From Myxococcota bacterium (GTDB taxonomy: Bacteria > Myxococcota_A > UBA796 > CAJQPC01), in contig JAKLKD010000070.1 of NCBI GenBank assembly GCA_023150845.1, forward strand, positions 1 to 63,260: DNA of 63,260 nt, in the 5' to 3' direction. Positions 43,155 through 51,156 of this stretch are shown here, piece by piece. A model generated the notes under the pieces. That model searched no databases. It was not told where the DNA came from and saw nothing but the letters and a program-made list of their open reading frames with translations. The position numbers and the translations under genes are program-made. Every line of letters starts with the position of its first letter. Position 1 is the stretch's first letter.

Positions 43155-45017
43155 ATGCCCGAGCTCGTCGCCCTGTTACGCCTCGTCAGGGAGTCCACCT
43201 CTCCCATCGGCGCCTTCGCGCTCCGGGGCGGGACGTCGTTTGAGGAGCTCGGCAGGAACCCCGACGCGGAGGGCTGCGGCCAGGCCCCGGCGCGGGCAGA
43301 CCTCTACGGCGCTCAACCCTTCACGACGATCCTGGAGCGGCGCGGCCAAGAGAGCCTGAGCGCGGGGCGGGCCGTCACCTTTGAGCACCGCTGCGTCGGC
43401 CCCGGTGGCGCGCAGCGCTGGTGCCAGTTGACGGTGCAGCCCGTTGGCCCCCAACGATGTATGTGGCTCGCCGCCGACATCACCCCGGCGAAGGTCGAGG
43501 AGGTGAGCCGCCTCACCTACGCCGAGCGCCTGGACTACGCCGTGCGAGGCATGAACGACGGCATCTGGGACTGGCGGGTGGACACGGGTGAGGTCTACTT
43601 CTCGCCGCGCTGGTGCGAGATGCTCGGCTACGCCCCGGACGAGGTCCCGCAGCACCTCAGCTCGTGGAGCGAGAGCGTCCACCCCGACGACCTACCCTGG
43701 GTGCTCGTCGAGGTGGAGCGCCACTTCGCCCGGCAGACCGAACGTTACGAGACCACACACCGGGTGCGGACGAAGTCCGGTGAGTGGCGCTGGATCCTCG
43801 ATCGGGGGGAGGTGGTCCTGTGGTCGTCGGACGGGCGGCCCCTGCGCATGGTCGGCGCGCACACCGACGTCACCGGCCAGAAGCACATCGAGCACCAGCT
43901 CCGCGACCAAGAGCGGCGCACGGCGGCGCTGATGCAGCTCGCGCCGGTGGGCATCTACCAAACCGACGAGGCGGGCAACTGCATCTTCGTCAACGAGGCC
44001 TGGTGCAACATCGCCGGGCTGAGCCCGGAGGAGGCCCTCGGGAGCGGCTGGGCCCGGGCGATTCACCCCGACGACCTCGAGGCCGTGGGCGCGGAGTGGC
44101 AACGCTTCGTCACCGAGGGCGGCCTCTTTCACCTCAGCTTCCGCTTCGTCGATAAGAACGGCGTGAGCCGCCACGTGCTCTCCCGGGCCTCTCGTCTCAT
44201 CAATGACCACGGCGTCCCCGACGGGACCGTCGGCACGGTCATCGACATCACCAGCGAGCGGGCCCAGGAGGAGGCGCTCACCCAGCAGCGCGCCCAGATG
44301 GCCGCCTCCTCACGCCTCGCCGCCTTGGGGGAGATGGCCGGCGGTCTCGCCCATGAGCTGAACACCCCCCTCGCCGTGATGCTCCTGACCGTCGAGCAGC
44401 TCCAGGCCCAGGAGCGTGAGGGGCAGCTCCCTCGGGAGCGCCTGATGCGCGGCCTGTCCCGCTTAGAGAGCACCCTCGGCCGGGTCACCCGCATCATGAA
44501 GAGCCTGCGCAACTTCGCCCGAGACGGCGAAGGGGACGCCCCGGAGCCGGTGCGTTTGGGCGGCTTCATCGAGGACGTGCTGTACTTCTGCCGCGAGCGT
44601 ATCCTCAACCACGGCATCCGGCTGAACGTGCAGATCCCCGCGCCGGAGGCCGAGGCGCGCCTCGGCACGACCCAGCTCGCCCAGGTGCTCCTGAACCTCC
44701 TGAACAACGCCCACGACGCCGTGGTCGGGCAAGAGCTCGCCTGGATTGAGGTCTCCGCCGAGGTCGTCGGCGACGGGGTGCGGTTCGCGGTGACCGACAG
44801 CGGCCCCGGCATCCGGGAGGATCTCCGCGCCCGCATCTTTGAGCCCTTCTTCACGACCCGCCCCGTCGGCCAAGGCACCGGCCTCGGCTTGCCGATCTCC
44901 AAGGGCCTCATCGAGCGGATGGGCGGGCGCCTGCGCCTGGACGTCGGCGCCCCGAGCACCCGGTTTGTGGTGGAGCTGCCCGGCGTGTTGACGACCCAGG
45001 GTGAGCCGAGCGCCTGA
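43155..45017 (+). CDS. PAS-domain sensor histidine kinase
   Basis: The 620-aa cytoplasmic kinase has a diverged N-terminal sensor region, two PAS domains (about 125-245 and 255-370, with WDWRVDTGEVYFSPRW and VGIYQTDEAGNCIFVNEAW), and a HisKA domain with His400 in GGLAHELNTPLAVM. The HATPase domain has QVLLNLLNNAHDAV, DSGPGI and GTGLGLPISKG. The two-residue neighbour of His is a Leu-Asn pair, usual for this class. A single-domain response regulator follows 42 bp later, probably its phospho-partner. The stimulus is unknown; the PAS domains might bind haem, flavin or a small ligand. Confidence 0.93.
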   Translation: MPELVALLRLVRESTSPIGAFALRGGTSFEELGRNPDAEGCGQAPARADLYGAQPFTTILERRGQESLSAGRAVTFEHRCVGPGGAQRWCQLTVQPVGPQRCMWLAADITPAKVEEVSRLTYAERLDYAVRGMNDGIWDWRVDTGEVYFSPRWCEMLGYAPDEVPQHLSSWSESVHPDDLPWVLVEVERHFARQTERYETTHRVRTKSGEWRWILDRGEVVLWSSDGRPLRMVGAHTDVTGQKHIEHQLRDQERRTAALMQLAPVGIYQTDEAGNCIFVNEAWCNIAGLSPEEALGSGWARAIHPDDLEAVGAEWQRFVTEGGLFHLSFRFVDKNGVSRHVLSRASRLINDHGVPDGTVGTVIDITSERAQEEALTQQRAQMAASSRLAALGEMAGGLAHELNTPLAVMLLTVEQLQAQEREGQLPRERLMRGLSRLESTLGRVTRIMKSLRNFARDGEGDAPEPVRLGGFIEDVLYFCRERILNHGIRLNVQIPAPEAEARLGTTQLAQVLLNLLNNAHDAVVGQELAWIEVSAEVVGDGVRFAVTDSGPGIREDLRARIFEPFFTTRPVGQGTGLGLPISKGLIERMGGRLRLDVGAPSTRFVVELPGVLTTQGEPSA

Positions 45018-45059
45018 GCGCGTTACTCCACTTTTCGTCCTGAGGACCGGACGAGGCCC

Positions 45060-45488
45060 ATGTTCACCGATCCACCCTTCGCTGGCTGCGTGGTGCTCGT
45101 CGTAGACGACGACGCCGACATGCGTGAGGTGATGAGCGGCGTGCTCGAAGACCTCGGGCTCGCGGTCATCGAGGCCAAGGATGGGCTCGAGGCCATCGCG
45201 CTCGTGCGGGCCAACCCCGGCCTCTGCCTCATCCTCAGCGATCTCAAGATGCCGCGCTGCGACGGCCTGGAGCTCGCCCGGGCGGTGAAGGAGCTTCCTT
45301 GGCCGACCAAGCCGCCCTTCGTGATCGTGAGCGGGTACAGCGATCCGGCCTTGGGGCGCGCCGAGGAGCTGAACATCCTGTCGATCCTGCGGAAGCCCTT
45401 CCGGCTGGAGGAGCTGCGCGCACTCGTGGCGCGGAGCATTCGGCCTCTGGGCTCGACGCCTGAGCCCGTCCCCGGTAGTCTAGACTGA
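45060..45488 (+). CDS. Single-domain response regulator (CheY-like)
   Basis: The 142-aa receiver domain has an acidic pocket (VVDDDAD, 15-20), phospho-acceptor Asp61 (LILSDLKMP), Ser91 and Lys112 (LRKPF). There is no output domain. It follows the sensor kinase by 42 bp on the same strand and likely takes its phosphate to pass to an unlinked phosphotransferase or target. A membrane protein gene and an AlkB-like gene follow closely. Confidence 0.93.
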   Translation: MFTDPPFAGCVVLVVDDDADMREVMSGVLEDLGLAVIEAKDGLEAIALVRANPGLCLILSDLKMPRCDGLELARAVKELPWPTKPPFVIVSGYSDPALGRAEELNILSILRKPFRLEELRALVARSIRPLGSTPEPVPGSLD

Positions 45489-45526
45489 GCGTGGCGCCGC
45501 ACGACGCGCCCCCTGGAGCCGCCGCG

Positions 45527-46021
45527 ATGCGAGTGATCGGCCCCCTCTTCGCCGTCTTGGCCTTGGGCCTCGTGACCTGGTACCTCTGGCTCAACCGCCT
45601 GCCGCCCTTCGACGCCCTGCCGGAGCCTGTGCCCGTCACCATCCAGTCCGTCACGATGGAGCATGACGGCGTGCGCATCGAGGGCACGGCCCACTTCCCG
45701 GTGCGTATCCGCTACGTCGAGCCCGCGCGTCTGGGCCGCCCCGAGCAGACCCGCTACCTCTTCCCGCTGCTCCCGCTGCGCGACACCATGAGCCGCCGGG
45801 TGCGGGTCATCATCTCCTCCGCCCGTGAGCCCGAGCACCTCGTCTCCTACGCCGACCTCACCATCGACGGCTTCGCCCGGCCCGGCGGCGCCTTCTTGAA
45901 CGGCCCGGCCATCGACGCCCTCCGCCGCGCTGGCTACACCCTAGAGGACGACCTGATCGTGATCGAGGAGTACCCGCCGCCCGCCGGTCGCCCGATGGAG
46001 GCCGCCCCCGCGGCGCCGTGA
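45527..46021 (+). CDS. Small membrane-anchored protein, function unknown
   Basis: The 164-aa product has one N-terminal transmembrane segment (VIGPLFAVLALGLVTWYLWL) followed by an extracytoplasmic domain of about 135 residues. No known domain is recognised. ATG 45527 has GGAG eight bases upstream; an upstream GTG at 45491 in the same frame lacks one. The AlkB-like gene starts inside its stop codon (GTGA overlap), so the two are coupled. Confidence 0.78.
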   Translation: MRVIGPLFAVLALGLVTWYLWLNRLPPFDALPEPVPVTIQSVTMEHDGVRIEGTAHFPVRIRYVEPARLGRPEQTRYLFPLLPLRDTMSRRVRVIISSAREPEHLVSYADLTIDGFARPGGAFLNGPAIDALRRAGYTLEDDLIVIEEYPPPAGRPMEAAPAAP

Positions 46022-46578
46022 CGCCCCCCGGCTACGCCCTCACCCCGGGCTTCTTGAGCGAGGCCGAGGCCGACGCGCTCCTGGCCAGCTTGCTCTACGA
46101 GACCCCTTGGGAGCGCCACGTCTTTCGGCTCTACGGGCGGGCCCTGCCGATGCCCCGGCAGATCGCCTGGGTCGGTGAGCGGCCCTACGCCTACTCCGGC
46201 CTCGTCCACCCGCCCGCGCCTTGGCCGCCGAGCTTGGCCGCGCTCCTGCCCCGGCTCCAGGCGGCCTGCGGCCAGCCCTTCAACGGCGCGCTGCTGAACC
46301 GCTACGACGGCGGACAAGACAGCATGGGCTGGCACACCGACGACGACCACGCGCCCTTGGCCTTGGGCGGCCTCGCCTCCTTGAGCCTCGGCGCCACCCG
46401 CCGCCTGCTCGTGCGCCCCCGAGGCGGCGGCCCCTCCACACCCATCGAGCTCCCCCACGGCAGCCTCCTGTGGATGAGCCCCGAGAGCCAGCAGCACACC
46501 CAGCACGCCTTGCCCAAGACCGCGCGGCCGGTGGGGGTGCGGGTGAACGTGACCTGGCGGTGGGTGGGGGAGGGTTAG
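46018..46578 (+). CDS. AlkB-like Fe(II)/2-oxoglutarate dioxygenase
   Basis: The 186-aa enzyme matches the AlkB/ALKBH family, which oxidatively removes alkyl lesions from DNA or RNA. Visible are NRYDGGQDSMGWHTDDD with iron ligands His106 and Asp108, the third ligand His163 (TQHALPKT), and RVNVTWR (175-181), where the arginines bind 2-oxoglutarate. The GTG start overlaps the previous gene by 4 bp. The stop overlaps the stop of the convergent gene at 46575. Repair of alkylated nucleic acid is the likely role, though lipid or protein targets occur in the family. Confidence 0.92.
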   Translation: MTPPGYALTPGFLSEAEADALLASLLYETPWERHVFRLYGRALPMPRQIAWVGERPYAYSGLVHPPAPWPPSLAALLPRLQAACGQPFNGALLNRYDGGQDSMGWHTDDDHAPLALGGLASLSLGATRRLLVRPRGGGPSTPIELPHGSLLWMSPESQQHTQHALPKTARPVGVRVNVTWRWVGEG

Positions 46579-48920
46579 AAGGGGATGTCTTCGTCGTCGG
46601 GTAGGGGACCAGTGGGTACAGAGCGGCCGTAGCCGCCGAACGGGCGTTGGTGCTTCGTCGGTGGGGCATCGAATCCGCGGAGCGTGCGCCACTTCTCGCT
46701 GAGGATTGGGTGCTCAAAGCTCAACCGGCGCTCACGCTCGACGAGCCACCCTTGCTCGATGAGCTCAGAGAGCGCCGTCCGCACGAGCAAGGTCGTGCGT
46801 CCCTCTTCCAGCAGAGCACTCGTGACCTCCCCCCATGACATCCCATCGTCGTGCTTGGACAGCGCATCAAGCGCCTCGCGGCGGACGTTGAGGAGTGGGT
46901 CATCTTGCCAACTTGCCTCCAACAGTGGCTCAAGCATCTTCGAGCGCGCCTGGAGCGTGGTCGGGTCTCCTCGCTTCGCCACTAACCTGAGCACGACGTC
47001 GGGGATGCCCTCTGGGTTGTTCAGCTCTGGATTGATGCGAATCTCGTTCACAAGTTGATGCACGAGGTTCGGGATCCCGGCGCTGCTCGTTGTGATCGCG
47101 AGCACGAGCTCGTTGACGCGGGAGGCGCCAACACCCTCCAGCAGACGAGTAGCTAAGGTTTGTGCGTCGTTAGCGCTTAGAGGCGGCACAGCGACTGTAT
47201 GCAGATGAGCCCACCAATCTGCTGCTGCTGCGTCTTGGTCTGAGATGTCATCTGGTGAGCCCAGCGCGACCACGAACCGAAGGCGCTCGCGTTGGATGAG
47301 CGTCGACGTAATATGGCGCAGCGCGGCACCTCTCTGAGGTTGGTCGAGCGCCACTATATGGTCAAGCAGGACGATGAACCCCGCCTCCGGGATCGGCTCC
47401 TCCAAAAGCCCTGTGAGCCAGCGCCTAAGCTGGTCCTCTGTGACCCCACGCAGGTCCAGCTTCTCCCGCCGCTCCCCCGCGACGGGCACCTCCAGCCCGT
47501 TCATCACAGACGACACCCCGCGCCCCTTCGGGCCGAGCAGGCACACGCTGCGGTGCTCTAGCTCGGCGTTGATCTGGGCGATGAGCTTCTCTCGCCCGAC
47601 GAGCTCCGAGGCTGGCGCTGGGCGGCCCACGCGCAGGGGCAGCGCCCGCTGCTGTGCCTGTGGTCGGTGCGCGGGGTGAATCGGCAGCACCACCTCAAAG
47701 TAAGTGCGGGTGTCCTCCTCAAAGTTAAACTTGGGTGGCGGGTTCCCGTTCTTCTCCATGGCGCGGCGGATCTTCTTGATGCCGCTTCGGCGGGCCTCGG
47801 CGAGCTTGGCGAGCTTGAGGAGCTCGCCGACGCGACGGTTTCTCGCTACGACCGGCGGGAGGTCGCCCGTCTCTAAGTCTTTGAGCGCGAGTCCAGGCGG
47901 GGGGCCGGGGTAGCTCGTGATGGTCATGCGGTCGGGGTACAGCTCGATCTTGATGGGGTCTGCGTAGACCGGGTCATAACCCCGGTGGTGAACAGCGTTT
48001 ACGACGGCCTCCTCCACGGCGGCGAATGGCCAAGCGACGTCCCGGTCAGCCTCGGCGCGGTCGTCGTGTTTCTGCACGCGGGTCGTGTTCAGGCTCTTGA
48101 GGATCTCCAAGGCTTGGGAGAGCAAGAACGGCAGGTTGCCGCGCAGCGTCTTCTCAGAGAGCTTGTCGCCGTCGTCATTCACCTGCACGATCTCGATTTG
48201 GGCGCCGTGGAAACGGTGCTGGGGCTCGGTGGTGAAGAACAGCACGGCGGCGTTCAGCGGGGACTCATGCCCGTTCACGCGCTGAAGCAGGCTCTCGTCA
48301 CGCAGCCGCTGCTCGACGCTCTTGTCTTCATCAAGGCTGAGGCCCGCTTGGTACAAGTACGAGTTCAGCAGGTCCGGGTTGATCGCGCTCGCGGTCAGGT
48401 CACGGCAGGGTTGCGCGTCAAATGGCACCCGCTGACTGACCTCCTCAAGCTGTCGCAGAAGCTCCCCTTTGGCGAGCTTGGTCTCGGCGCCGACACGGAC
48501 GTAGGGCGCCCCCGTCGTGCCTCTCTCAAGGCGGTCGGGAACAGCGTAGGGGCGGTTTGGTCCAGCCTGACAGCGGATCACCAGCACATCGCGGCCATCC
48601 ACTTGATCCGTGAAGATCCCAGGCACATAGTCGGGGGTCACCCATCTGCTGATGTGGCCGAGAATCTCTTTCTGGATGAGCTCCAGCTCTTCGGTGCGTA
48701 GGCCGATCGGAGGCAAGACGGCCTTGCCACCCTCCTCAGCGACGCCCAACACGATGTAGCCGCCGTTCTGGTTGTGCAGGTCGTTCGCGAACGCGCAGAC
48801 CGTCTTGAGGATCGCGCCCTTGGTGCGCTCATCCCAGCCGACCTTAAATTCAAGCCGGAACGACTCGACGCGGTTGTCTTTGAGGAGCTGCTCTGCGGAC
48901 AGGAGCGAAGGGAGGTGCAT
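46575..48920 (-). CDS. AlbA-HATPase-P-loop protein with SSB-like C-terminal tip
   Basis: The 781-aa protein has an N-terminal Schlafen/AlbA_2-type DNA-binding domain (about 17-155: ESFRLEFKVGW, AFANDLHNQNGGYIVLGV), then a GHKL-type HATPase region of the RecG-like AlbA family (about 295-345: AAVEEAVVNAVHHRGYDP). A P-loop-like segment follows (GPKGRGVSS, about 464-472, with VLLDH as possible Walker B) and a winged-helix-like C-terminal region. It ends in a flexible tail and DDEDIPF. That tip matches the acidic C-terminus of single-stranded DNA-binding protein (DDDIPF), which recruits repair enzymes. ATG 48920 (GTG 48923 also possible) lies a few bases after the ImuA-like gene, so both sit under one SOS-type promoter. 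Base composition is less GC-rich than neighbours, suggesting acquisition. Confidence 0.85.
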   Translation of the reverse strand: MHLPSLLSAEQLLKDNRVESFRLEFKVGWDERTKGAILKTVCAFANDLHNQNGGYIVLGVAEEGGKAVLPPIGLRTEELELIQKEILGHISRWVTPDYVPGIFTDQVDGRDVLVIRCQAGPNRPYAVPDRLERGTTGAPYVRVGAETKLAKGELLRQLEEVSQRVPFDAQPCRDLTASAINPDLLNSYLYQAGLSLDEDKSVEQRLRDESLLQRVNGHESPLNAAVLFFTTEPQHRFHGAQIEIVQVNDDGDKLSEKTLRGNLPFLLSQALEILKSLNTTRVQKHDDRAEADRDVAWPFAAVEEAVVNAVHHRGYDPVYADPIKIELYPDRMTITSYPGPPPGLALKDLETGDLPPVVARNRRVGELLKLAKLAEARRSGIKKIRRAMEKNGNPPPKFNFEEDTRTYFEVVLPIHPAHRPQAQQRALPLRVGRPAPASELVGREKLIAQINAELEHRSVCLLGPKGRGVSSVMNGLEVPVAGERREKLDLRGVTEDQLRRWLTGLLEEPIPEAGFIVLLDHIVALDQPQRGAALRHITSTLIQRERLRFVVALGSPDDISDQDAAAADWWAHLHTVAVPPLSANDAQTLATRLLEGVGASRVNELVLAITTSSAGIPNLVHQLVNEIRINPELNNPEGIPDVVLRLVAKRGDPTTLQARSKMLEPLLEASWQDDPLLNVRREALDALSKHDDGMSWGEVTSALLEEGRTTLLVRTALSELIEQGWLVERERRLSFEHPILSEKWRTLRGFDAPPTKHQRPFGGYGRSVPTGPLPDDEDIPF

Positions 48921-48929
48921 CACCCAAGG

Positions 48930-49550
48930 TTATCCCAGATCGCCCCCCACCTCCAGCCGCCGCCCTTGGGCGTCGCCTTGGGCACGGCGCAGGAGCACGG
49001 AGAGGCGATCGCCGCGGCGGCCGAGGGCCTGGGCCCGCAGGCTCGCCGGGAGGTGGAGGTCAACAGACTCGTTGACGATGAACAAGGCGCACTCGCCGCG
49101 CTCGGCGGCGCGCTCCAGCCGCGCCCCGGCTTTGCCCAGGCGGGGGGGATCGAGGAGCACGACGAGGGGGAAAGCGCCGGACTGGGCGAGCTGCTCCGTG
49201 GCCCAGGCGGCCTGCTCCGCGGCGGGCTGCAAGAGGAGCAGGCGCTCCCAGCGCAGGCCCACGAGGCCCGGAGGGTAGAGCCGACCCAGCGGATCCACCA
49301 CGGCCACGGGGGTTTCTTGACGTGTCAACAAAGCTGCTGCGGGGGTCCACAGCCCGTTTCGGCCGCTCCCGGGGCGCCCGCTCAGCTCGATGAGCCCCGG
49401 ACGAGGCCAACGCGGCAGATCCTTGAGGCCCGAGGGGAGATCGGCGTGGCGCTCGGGCAGGGTCGCGCCGGTGCTCAGCCGCGGCGCCCCCCGCAGGGAC
49501 GACACGGCGGCCTGGAGCTGGCTGAGCACGACGCGGCGGTCGGGGTCCAT
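48930..49550 (-). CDS. ImuA/RecA-like protein
   Basis: The 206-aa protein resembles ImuA, the RecA-like partner in translesion mutagenesis cassettes: RLSTGATLPERHADLPSGLK, PGLIELSGRPGSGRNG and PLVVLLDPPRLG. The P-loop is degenerate: GRPGSGRN (58-65) lacks the usual Lys and Ser/Thr, so ATP hydrolysis is doubtful, as in some ImuA proteins. imuB and dnaE2, its usual partners, are absent; an AlbA-ATPase gene follows instead. GAGG lies six bases before ATG 49550, and a LexA-type palindrome with sigma70-like promoter lies directly upstream, which supports a DNA-damage role. A SulA-like member of the same superfamily is the alternative. Confidence 0.78.
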   Translation of the reverse strand: MDPDRRVVLSQLQAAVSSLRGAPRLSTGATLPERHADLPSGLKDLPRWPRPGLIELSGRPGSGRNGLWTPAAALLTRQETPVAVVDPLGRLYPPGLVGLRWERLLLLQPAAEQAAWATEQLAQSGAFPLVVLLDPPRLGKAGARLERAAERGECALFIVNESVDLHLPASLRAQALGRRGDRLSVLLRRAQGDAQGRRLEVGGDLG

Positions 49551-49559
49551 CCTGAACCT

Positions 49560-49575
49560 CTGAACGGACGTTCAG
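49560..49575. promoter_or_regulatory. LexA-type SOS operator
   Basis: CTGAAC-GGAC-GTTCAG is a palindrome with perfect 6-bp arms and the GAAC-N4-GTTC core used by Gram-positive LexA. It also agrees at most positions with the Myxococcus LexA box as I remember it. It lies 10 bp upstream of the ImuA-like ATG and over the predicted start site. A third half-site CTGAAC (49552-49557) lies beside it, 8 bp out of register. Confidence 0.8.
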
Positions 49576-49602
49576 GTTAGCACAGGCGCGGCCCCGAGAC
49601 AA
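49574..49602 (-). promoter_or_regulatory. Sigma70-like promoter of the SOS operon
   Basis: On the minus strand -35 TTGTCT (49602-49597) and -10 TAACCT (49579-49574) are separated by exactly 17 bp. The predicted start falls near 49567, inside the LexA palindrome, so repressor binding would block initiation. The untranslated leader would be about 17 nt. Confidence 0.65.
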
Positions 49603-49616
49603 GAACTTCAGATTGG

Positions 49617-49628
49617 TTGGTTAACCAA
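49617..49628. promoter_or_regulatory. 12-bp perfect palindrome upstream of SOS promoter
   Basis: TTGGTTAACCAA is a perfect palindrome between the end of the amine oxidase gene (49644) and the -35 at 49602. It could be a second operator or activator site for the SOS operon. Confidence 0.4.
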
Positions 49629-49643
49629 ACAACGTCGGTCCGG

Positions 49644-51011
49644 TCACCAGCGCTCCCAGCCCGGAACAACAATCTTGTTGACACCTAGGCGGTGCGCCTC
49701 TCGGAGCCCCGACATCACCGCGGCGTGTACGTTGCCGTAGTAGTCGCGCTCGGTGCCCTCCCCGGCGAAGAGCAGGCGGTCCCCTTCGGGGGCGGCGACG
49801 GCCTCGATGTCGTCCGGCGTCGCCCCTGGCGGCAAGAAGACGTAGGAGCCCAGAGCGAAGGGGTCCGAGGTCCAGCGGGTGACGGCGGTGTAGCTCGGCG
49901 TCGGCGGGGTCTTGCCCGTCGCGGCCGCTAAGGTCTCCAGCACCCCGGCGATGAGCTCCTCGTCGGTCCAGGTCCCCTGAACCTCCCGGGAGAACCCGCC
50001 GCCATACAGGCACACCAAGGTCGGCGCCCCGGTCAGGTCGCTGAGGTCGTAGTGCTCGGGGAAGACCCCCGAGGCGTCCCGGTCCACAAACTCGACGCTG
50101 CCGTCCCACCAGCGCTCCTCAAAGACGAGCACGACCTTCTCCAGGTTGCCGACGTCCAGGCGGCTCAGGGCGTCGGTCTTGGCCTCGGAGAGCGGCGGGT
50201 CGAACTGGATGCTCCCGGCGCGCAGCACCCCGACGGGCACGGTCACCAGCGCGTGGGTGCCCTCGAAGGTCTCCCCTCCGGCGACGATGGTCACCCCGTC
50301 GGCGTCGTGCTGAACCTCGGTGACGACACGCTCCAGGCGGATGTCGAGGCCCTCAGCGAGGGCGTCCACGATGGTGCGGTAGCCGCCAGTGGGGAGCTGG
50401 TCGCCCCCGCGGAGCTCGGGCTCATCCCAGAAGTAGGCGAGGCCGACCTCCTCTACGGGCCCGGCGTAGCTGAGCTCGACGGCCCACTGGTCGACGGCGT
50501 GCTGGGCGAGGCGCCGGTCTCGCTCGCTGAGGTCTTGCTCGTTGAGGTAGGCGTCTCGTGCGTCCGCCGTGGTGGCCTCAGGCCCAAGGCGCTCCTTGAG
50601 GTCCTCCAGGGCGGAGACGAAGCCCGAGTAAGCCTCGTCCATCACCTCCCAGCCGCCGTCGCCGAGGGCCTGGCCGCTGGCCTCGTCGTAGAGGGTGGAC
50701 CAGCGGGTCTCGTCGGGGACATAGGTGAGGCCGTGGGCGTCGGCGAAGTCCGCCACGGGGTTGCCGCGCACGCCGTGCAGCCAGGCCGCCCCGAGATCCA
50801 CCGCCGCGGGGCCGACGTCAAAGGTCGCCGTGCGGCCGCCGATCCGGTCCCGGGCCTCGATCACGGTCACCCGCACCCCGGCCTCGTGGAGCGACCTCGC
50901 CGCGGTGAGCCCGGCCATGCCCGCGCCGATGACGAGCACGTGGGTGTTGGGATCGTCGGCGGGGGAGCCGGGCTCGATCTCGGCACAGGCCATGAGCAGG
51001 AGAGGCAACAT
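49644..51011 (-). CDS. FAD-dependent amine oxidase lipoprotein
   Basis: The 455-aa flavoprotein of the monoamine/polyamine oxidase family has an FAD motif VLVIGAGMAGLTAARSL, a GG doublet DRIGGRTATF, AAWLHG and the C-terminal LLFAGEGTERDYYGNVHAA typical of the family. The short N-terminus MLPLLLMAC is a lipoprotein signal (Cys9), so the enzyme is predicted to be membrane-anchored outside the cytoplasm, which is unusual and implies Tat or post-export FAD loading. GGAG lies five bases before ATG 51011. It is divergent from a di-haem cytochrome lipoprotein that could accept electrons. The substrate is probably a primary or secondary amine. Confidence 0.88.
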   Translation of the reverse strand: MLPLLLMACAEIEPGSPADDPNTHVLVIGAGMAGLTAARSLHEAGVRVTVIEARDRIGGRTATFDVGPAAVDLGAAWLHGVRGNPVADFADAHGLTYVPDETRWSTLYDEASGQALGDGGWEVMDEAYSGFVSALEDLKERLGPEATTADARDAYLNEQDLSERDRRLAQHAVDQWAVELSYAGPVEEVGLAYFWDEPELRGGDQLPTGGYRTIVDALAEGLDIRLERVVTEVQHDADGVTIVAGGETFEGTHALVTVPVGVLRAGSIQFDPPLSEAKTDALSRLDVGNLEKVVLVFEERWWDGSVEFVDRDASGVFPEHYDLSDLTGAPTLVCLYGGGFSREVQGTWTDEELIAGVLETLAAATGKTPPTPSYTAVTRWTSDPFALGSYVFLPPGATPDDIEAVAAPEGDRLLFAGEGTERDYYGNVHAAVMSGLREAHRLGVNKIVVPGWERW

Positions 51012-51124
51012 CGGGACTCCGGGTGCGGCGCCCGCAGAGTGTACACGCCGCGGCGGGGATGGCCAAAATGACGACACGCCCTGGCCGATGCGCGCCATAT
51101 CGCCGCTTGGCCCGAGGTCAGTAT

Positions 51125-51148
51125 CCTGGGGCTCACCTCAACCCCAGG
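51125..51148 (+). promoter_or_regulatory. Leader hairpin overlapping the ribosome-binding site
   Basis: CCTGGGG (51125-51131) pairs perfectly with CCCCAGG (51142-51148) around a 10-nt loop, and the right arm runs into the AGGAG of the cytochrome gene at 51157. TATCCT (51122-51127) just upstream looks like a -10 element, so whether the left arm is transcribed is uncertain. If it is, it could hide the ribosome-binding site. Confidence 0.4.
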
Positions 51149-51156
51149 AGCGCCCC

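Noticed and set aside
48930-49550. Complete imuA-imuB-dnaE2 cassette
   Set aside because: No imuB or dnaE2 gene lies on either side; the downstream gene is an AlbA-type ATPase and the upstream gene an amine oxidase.
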